Source: Candidatus Neomicrothrix sp. UBA814
GTDB taxonomy: Bacteria > Actinomycetota > Acidimicrobiia > Acidimicrobiales > Poriferisodalaceae
Assembly (NCBI GenBank): GCA_002296525.1
Contig: DBIA01000017.1
Location: 310,001 to 374,000 of the forward strand
Length of the DNA: 64,000 nt
Direction: 5' to 3'
Under the pieces are notes generated by a model, which ran no database searches, was not told where the DNA came from, and saw nothing but the letters and a program-made list of their open reading frames with translations. Of the stretch, positions 59,913 to 64,000 are shown in pieces. A program made the position numbers and the translations under genes. Position 1 is the stretch's first letter. Every line of letters starts with the position of its first letter.

Positions 59913-60619
59913 CGAAATAAATCCTCAGATGGGCTCCGAACCACCTCGTCGCGGACCGACCCCTCCTTCAACCAACTGGAATCGACCCCTCGGATTAAAG
60001 CGACTGGGATTCCCTCGGCCTTCCCACAAACTAGGTCCGCAGCTGCAGCGAGCTCATCAGCAACACAGACCTCAGTCACTTGTAGTTCTCGGCCTAGAGC
60101 ATCTTCGGTCCCTCGCAGATCTACAACGGCTGAAATGCCAGCACACCCGATCGCCACATCGGTCACTCCACGTCGCCACGGGCGACCAAAGGTATCGGAA
60201 ATGATCACCCCAACTGATACCCCATGATTGTGCTTGATCCGTTCTCGAATCCGCCTAGCCGATCGATCGCTGTCCTCCGGAAGCAACGCGGCCTGACCTC
60301 GAGCAACGTTGGATAGATCAATACCTGCGTTAGCGCACACAAACCCGTGTTTTGTCTCAGTGATAATCAGATCACCACGTCTACGTAGTATCCGAACCGC
60401 TTCGCGTTCAACCACTGGCTTATGTGAAAGGGGATCGGCCTGGTCGATCTCAACCATGGCGCCCTCTGCCTTGGAAACAATTTTCTGAGTGACGACTAAG
60501 ACATCGCCATCATTGAGCCCTGAATCATTGGCAATGCATGTATCCCCAATGAGAGCTCCTAGATCGATACCTTCGGTTATTTCTGGAATCCCTGTGATTG
60601 GGTGAATTGTGAGGCTCAC
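59909..60619 (-). CDS. cofE: Coenzyme F420-0:L-glutamate ligase
   Basis: 236 aa. Recognisable by G-L-N-D-G-D-V-L-V-V-T-Q-K-I-V-S-K-A-E-G and S-D-T-F-G-R-P-W-R-R-G. The enzyme adds glutamates to F420-0 using GTP. Mycobacterial FbiB carries an additional C-terminal flavin domain that reduces dehydro-F420; this protein ends after the ligase domain, so that step must be done by another protein. It lies 17 bp downstream of cofD on the same strand. Confidence 0.93.
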   Translation of the reverse strand: MSLTIHPITGIPEITEGIDLGALIGDTCIANDSGLNDGDVLVVTQKIVSKAEGAMVEIDQADPLSHKPVVEREAVRILRRRGDLIITETKHGFVCANAGIDLSNVARGQAALLPEDSDRSARRIRERIKHNHGVSVGVIISDTFGRPWRRGVTDVAIGCAGISAVVDLRGTEDALGRELQVTEVCVADELAAAADLVCGKAEGIPVALIRGVDSSWLKEGSVRDEVVRSPSEDLFR

Positions 60620-60636
60620 GTGTCTCTCTCCTCGAG

Positions 60637-61596
60637 CTAAGTATTGCCCAGGACTGCCTTCGCTAAGGCAGCTGCTCGGTCAATGTCGCTCATTATGGTG
60701 TCGGTCACCACCGATCGTAAGCCCGTCGCTTCTACTTGCGCGGCTAATTTCGCATCCGCATGGTCAATCACCAGGGCACTAGCAAACTCTCTGTATAAGG
60801 ATGCAACCCCTACGACGCTACTTTCGAAACCGAGTTCTTCGAGCATTCGCGATGCAGGCCCTTTCAAGGCGGCGCCTCCGATGATGGGGGATATGGCGAC
60901 TACCTTCTCTCTGCGCCGCTTTATGATCTCACCGACACCGGTAATTTCAAGGACGGGCTTCACCGAGACGAATGGATTTGACGGGGCTATAACTATTGCG
61001 TCGGCTTCTTCGAGGGACGCGATAACCGATGGCCCTGGTAGAGCTTCTTCTATGCCCCGAAACCTCAAGTTCTCGACTGGCACGCTGTGCTGTTGAGCAA
61101 CAAAATAATCTTGGAAGTCGACCCAACCGCCTCCTTCTAGCTTCAGTTGACTCCGGATTTCTTGATTGCTTGCAGGTAGTAGCTGGGCCTCGATACCTAG
61201 TCTTTCGCAGATCTCCTTTGTAATTTCGGTCAAGGTCGCACCGTTGCTAATCCGTTGAGTCCGATATAAGTGAACAGCCAGGTCGAGGTCTCCCAAGTTG
61301 AACCAGGTCTCCCCACCCAGTCGCTCAAGCTCGTCTCGCACCCTCCAGCTTTCGTTCGCCCGGCCCCATCCGGTCTCAGGATTAACTAGCCCACCGAGTG
61401 TGTAGGTGACGGTGTCTAAATCGGGGCTGATTGCTAGACCATGCAGACGAAAATCGTCAGCAACGTTTACCAGAGCTGTTACAAGATGATTTGGATGAAC
61501 CTGCACTAGACCGCGAAGAAACTTGGCGGCACCTACTCCACCCGCTACGACCGTAATTCGACGATCTTCAGACACAAAGCCGGAGCCTAATGTCAC
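60637..61596 (-). CDS. cofD: 2-phospho-L-lactate (or phosphoenolpyruvate) transferase for F420
   Basis: 319 aa. The diagnostic V-V-A-G-G-V-G-A-A-K-F-L-R-G-L and D-D-F-R-L-H-G-L-A-I-S-P-D-L-D-T-V are present. CofD/FbiA joins the lactyl or pyruvyl diphosphoguanosine donor to the deazaflavin Fo. A GTG at 61575 is an alternative start seven codons in. The gene is in one run with cofE and, upstream, two to three GT4 genes with only 30 bp between; whether these share a promoter is unclear. Confidence 0.93.
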   Translation of the reverse strand: MTLGSGFVSEDRRITVVAGGVGAAKFLRGLVQVHPNHLVTALVNVADDFRLHGLAISPDLDTVTYTLGGLVNPETGWGRANESWRVRDELERLGGETWFNLGDLDLAVHLYRTQRISNGATLTEITKEICERLGIEAQLLPASNQEIRSQLKLEGGGWVDFQDYFVAQQHSVPVENLRFRGIEEALPGPSVIASLEEADAIVIAPSNPFVSVKPVLEITGVGEIIKRRREKVVAISPIIGGAALKGPASRMLEELGFESSVVGVASLYREFASALVIDHADAKLAAQVEATGLRSVVTDTIMSDIDRAAALAKAVLGNT

Positions 61597-61626
61597 GAGC
61601 AGGAAGATCGGAGAAAGTTTCCGTGA

Positions 61627-62790
61627 TTAGACCAAGCGGCGACAAAAATCCGTGAACCTCTGAATTAGAACGTCCCACGAATAGAAACGCTTTCCAAAGT
61701 CCTCACCGTGGCCTGCGAGATGAGTTCTTAGAGAGCTATCTGAGGTAAGTCGACGTACAGCAACTTCGAACTCTGGGTAATTTTTATACCAGAGGCCACC
61801 GTTCGAACGAGCAACATGATCGCGGGTCGTTTCACAACATTCGTTCACTAACACCGGAATTCCAGCAGCCCAGGCCTCGAACAAAACGAGTGAGAATGAC
61901 TCAAGGGCAGAGGGGTTAATTAAAAAGTCCGCACCTCTCAGCAACGACCATTTGGTTGCATCGTCTGCTCCGCTCACAACTAAGACGTCATCATCGCTCT
62001 CCACAGCGACGCTCGGCTCACCCAATAGAACGAGCTGATGATCTCCGGGTGAACGAGATTTGTACGTGCGCCAAAAATTGATAAGCGCCAATGTGCCTTT
62101 GGCGTGCTCGATTCGCCCAACGCAAATCACATAAGGCCGGTCCGAAAGCCCTAGCTCGTGTGCAATAGGAGTATCGCTGTCCACCGGATTTTCAATTCCC
62201 CATCCCAAGACCAGGCTCGGGAGATGAGCTACCGAGTGAGTTCTATTCAGTAACCGCTGCTCGGCTGCAGAACCGAAGACAAGACCACGACTGCTCAGAA
62301 GCATGTCCGCCACCCGAGAGAGTCGGAGAAAGGGTTCATCGTGAGCAGCTGGAATTATCACGGCTCGGTTTTTCAACTGAGGTGCTAGCGCCATCGTTGG
62401 CCAAAATAAGTACGGTGCAAACATCACTAGATCTGCTTGTGAATTTCGAACCGCACTCGCAAGACCCTCACTTACCGGACCTTGATGAAAGAAGAATTGA
62501 TCTTGTGTAAGCGCATCAATGCTGGAGGGTCCCAGCTGGATTCGACGTTCCAACGGTGACCAATCGTCATTGCGGCCAGAATCAACGAGATAGCGGTGAA
62601 CGCGAAGCGAATCATCGAATGTTTCGCCGGGAGTTTCTGCGTTATCCCAGGAATTAGATGAGAGAGCACAGGTTGTATGAAGATTCACGGTCAACCCTGG
62701 GTGCTGAGCAACTCTTCTCGCGAGTGCTCCGACTGCATTCTCAGCGCCCCCGACTGGCCCATAACGCGGGATAACGAAATCAAGTTTCAT
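61627..62790 (-). CDS. GT4 glycosyltransferase
   Basis: 387 aa. GT-B fold with Y-G-P-V-G-G-A-E-N-A-V in the first loop, V-I-C-V-G-R-I-E-H-A-K-G-T-L in the linker and a donor site reading I-N-P-S-A-L-E-S-F-S-L-V-L-F-E-A-W. The second glycine of E-G-F-G is replaced by Ser, as in some GT4 members. It overlaps the upstream GT4 by 4 bp and lies 30 bp before cofD. Confidence 0.9.
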   Translation of the reverse strand: MKLDFVIPRYGPVGGAENAVGALARRVAQHPGLTVNLHTTCALSSNSWDNAETPGETFDDSLRVHRYLVDSGRNDDWSPLERRIQLGPSSIDALTQDQFFFHQGPVSEGLASAVRNSQADLVMFAPYLFWPTMALAPQLKNRAVIIPAAHDEPFLRLSRVADMLLSSRGLVFGSAAEQRLLNRTHSVAHLPSLVLGWGIENPVDSDTPIAHELGLSDRPYVICVGRIEHAKGTLALINFWRTYKSRSPGDHQLVLLGEPSVAVESDDDVLVVSGADDATKWSLLRGADFLINPSALESFSLVLFEAWAAGIPVLVNECCETTRDHVARSNGGLWYKNYPEFEVAVRRLTSDSSLRTHLAGHGEDFGKRFYSWDVLIQRFTDFCRRLV

Positions 62791-63845
62791 GATGTGGAGC
62801 TCCAGGACAGCGCTCTGTCTAACGCCTCGGCAACACGTTCACCGGAGAACAATTTGCTGCGTTGACGCCCGCTCCTGCAAAGTCGATCAGATAGTGATTT
62901 ATCTGACAGCACTCGGTCGAGTGCTGAGGCCACCACAGTCGGTTCTTTTGAATTGAGTAAAAGGCCCGAGTCGCCAACAGTGTCGCCGATAGCGCTGTTG
63001 TCATAGGCCACAACGGGGACGCCATACGCCATTGCTTCCAGTATCGGCACCCCGAAACCCTCATGATCGCTCAAAGTGCAAAAGACTGAGGCCCGCTGGT
63101 ATTCGCGTTCCAAATCATCACTATTGACCCATCCCGTGAGTGTCACGACACCCGTGAGATCAAGTGATGCAGTCAGTTCCTCTAGAACTACATCGTATGC
63201 ATCGCTAGTCGAAGTGCCCACAACACGTAGCCTCACATCCGGCAAATTTTGTCGAAGGACGGCCATGCAAGCCACAAGATCGTGGATTCCTTTATTTGGA
63301 GCTATGCGACCGACAAAGAGAACAATTGGTGGTTCTTCCGGGCTGGAGTCGGACCTTTCTATTTCACGGAGCGGGAGCGGAATCACGAAACTCTTTACTT
63401 TTCCGAAGCCGTCCAAGACCCGCGAATTGAATTCACTGTCACATATCGCAAAAAGGCTCTTGCCCACGAGTTCAGTGAGTTGGTCCTGTGCGTTGAGTAT
63501 TTCGAATGCCGCATCTGGATCCCACCGAATTAGAAGTTCGGGAGGGGTGAAATTATGGAAGATCAGTGCCAGTGGTTCCTGTCGACTGGCAAGAAAGTCG
63601 GCGCAAGTAGACGCCTGGGCAACGTGATAGATCAACAATGTGTCGTCGATAGGGGAGCGAATGCGATGATATGCCTCCTGAAGGCTCAAAGACTCGTGGG
63701 ATGTGGCTGAGTTTTCTTCGCCGACAAAGATTTCCGAATCACAGCCACGGGAACGAAGATGATCTCTAATCCACAACACGTGGCCGCCGATAGCATCCCC
63801 ATCAGCGAGCATTGGCACAAATTGGTGAATGGCTTTCCACCTCAC
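62787..63845 (-). CDS. GT4 glycosyltransferase
   Basis: 352 aa, GTG start. The donor site C-T-L-S-D-H-E-G-F-G-V-P-I-L-E-A-M-A-Y-G-V-P-V-V-A and the linker V-L-F-V-G-R-I-A-P-N-K-G-I-H-D-L are clear GT4 marks. The N-terminal H-Q-F-V-P-M-L-A-D-G-D-A-I-G-G-H matches GT4 enzymes of capsule and exopolysaccharide loci. It overlaps the genes on both sides, forming a tight trio. Confidence 0.9.
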   Translation of the reverse strand: MRWKAIHQFVPMLADGDAIGGHVLWIRDHLRSRGCDSEIFVGEENSATSHESLSLQEAYHRIRSPIDDTLLIYHVAQASTCADFLASRQEPLALIFHNFTPPELLIRWDPDAAFEILNAQDQLTELVGKSLFAICDSEFNSRVLDGFGKVKSFVIPLPLREIERSDSSPEEPPIVLFVGRIAPNKGIHDLVACMAVLRQNLPDVRLRVVGTSTSDAYDVVLEELTASLDLTGVVTLTGWVNSDDLEREYQRASVFCTLSDHEGFGVPILEAMAYGVPVVAYDNSAIGDTVGDSGLLLNSKEPTVVASALDRVLSDKSLSDRLCRSGRQRSKLFSGERVAEALDRALSWSSTS

Positions 63846-64000
63846 AAGGACTCCAAGATCAAGTTCGAGATTTGTCGGCGAAATTTTTCTTGAGTAATTC
63901 CACTCTCAAAATTCTTGGCTCTTTGACGGCCAGCTTGTCGAAGACGTTGCGCGAGGGCGCCGTCATTACTCACTCGATGAATAGCTGACGCAACAAGCAA
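63842..64000 (-). CDS. GT4 glycosyltransferase, C-terminal end (partial)
   Basis: The last 52 codons of a gene continuing beyond the window. L-R-Q-A-G-R-Q-R-A-K-N-F followed by a helix ending in I-L-E-S-L is the typical tail of a GT4 enzyme. Its stop TGA overlaps the GTG of the next gene downstream. Confidence 0.7.
   Translation of the reverse strand: MLVASAIHRVSNDGALAQRLRQAGRQRAKNFESGITQEKFRRQISNLILESL

Noticed and set aside
1..64000. tRNA, rRNA, insertion sequence or prophage genes
   Set aside because: No cloverleaf, rRNA-like block, transposase or phage structural gene was recognised by eye; a tRNAscan or ISfinder run would settle this.

Overview
The window looks like part of the chromosome of an actinobacterium, most likely a marine Acidimicrobiia-type lineage (inference). 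Supporting signs are coenzyme F420 genes (cofD, cofE), a MhuD-type heme-degrading enzyme, an LpdA/Rv3303c-type quinone reductase, a mycothiol-type DinB (TIGR03086) protein, LCP and Septum_form proteins, base composition near 50% GC, and very compact gene packing with ATGA/GTGA overlaps. No rRNA, tRNA, CRISPR array or insertion sequence was recognised.

Region 1 (1-11.9 kb) is an iron and heme block. After the end of an ABC exporter and a metallo-beta-lactamase-fold hydrolase comes a long plus-strand operon: heme-binding lipoprotein (HmuT-like), an unknown protein, MhuD-like heme oxygenase, a siderophore-binding lipoprotein with an extra C-terminal domain, two FecCD permeases and the ATPase. 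It is preceded by a perfect 18-bp palindrome. A HugZ-like heme-utilisation protein faces the operon. A control region follows with tandem 17-bp repeats, a GC-rich structured element, a second near-copy of the 18-bp palindrome and a promoter. It leads to a Ser/Gly-linker lipoprotein that may be related to the algal iron-assimilation protein Fea1, then to bacterioferritin-associated ferredoxin and bacterioferritin. Import, heme opening, storage and release of iron are therefore encoded together.

Region 2 (11.9-24 kb) is mostly housekeeping: a VapBC pair, acyl-CoA dehydrogenase, hydrolase, MaoC hydratase, HhH-GPD glycosylase, an RNase HI-SLOG fusion, a Septum_form lipoprotein, dihydrolipoyl dehydrogenase, a LipB-LipA fusion and an enoyl-CoA hydratase. 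Hidden here at 18435-19037 (minus) is a thioredoxin/TlpA-like lipoprotein whose first active-site cysteine codon is an in-frame TGA. The reading frame continues for 91 further sense codons, and a 6-bp hairpin with a GGUC loop lies 20 nt after the TGA. I read it as a selenocysteine protein that ordinary ORF calling cuts in two.

Region 3 (24-39 kb) begins the envelope-polysaccharide genes: a GtrB/CsbB-like membrane glycosyltransferase beside a YfhO-family protein, rfbA, biotin carboxylase and BirA, rfbC, rfbB, a Wzm/Wzt exporter, and two large glycosyltransferase-type proteins. A 645-bp gap at 39.2-39.8 kb holds only short ORF remnants.

Region 4 (39.8-47.8 kb) is mixed metabolism: DinB-like protein, hotdog-type protein, beta-propeller, cobalamin adenosyltransferase, leucyl aminopeptidase, sirtuin, rhodanese-MoeB fusion and quinone reductase. 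Region 5 (47.8-64 kb) returns to polysaccharide: rfbD, several glycosyltransferases, two short helical proteins with a shared C-terminal motif, an LCP ligase, UDP-glucose dehydrogenase and a sugar nucleotidyltransferase. It ends with cofE and cofD downstream of three GT4 glycosyltransferases on the minus strand. The rhamnose, glucuronate and hexose-1-phosphate enzymes would supply sugars, Wzm/Wzt would export the chain and LCP would attach it to the wall (inference from families).
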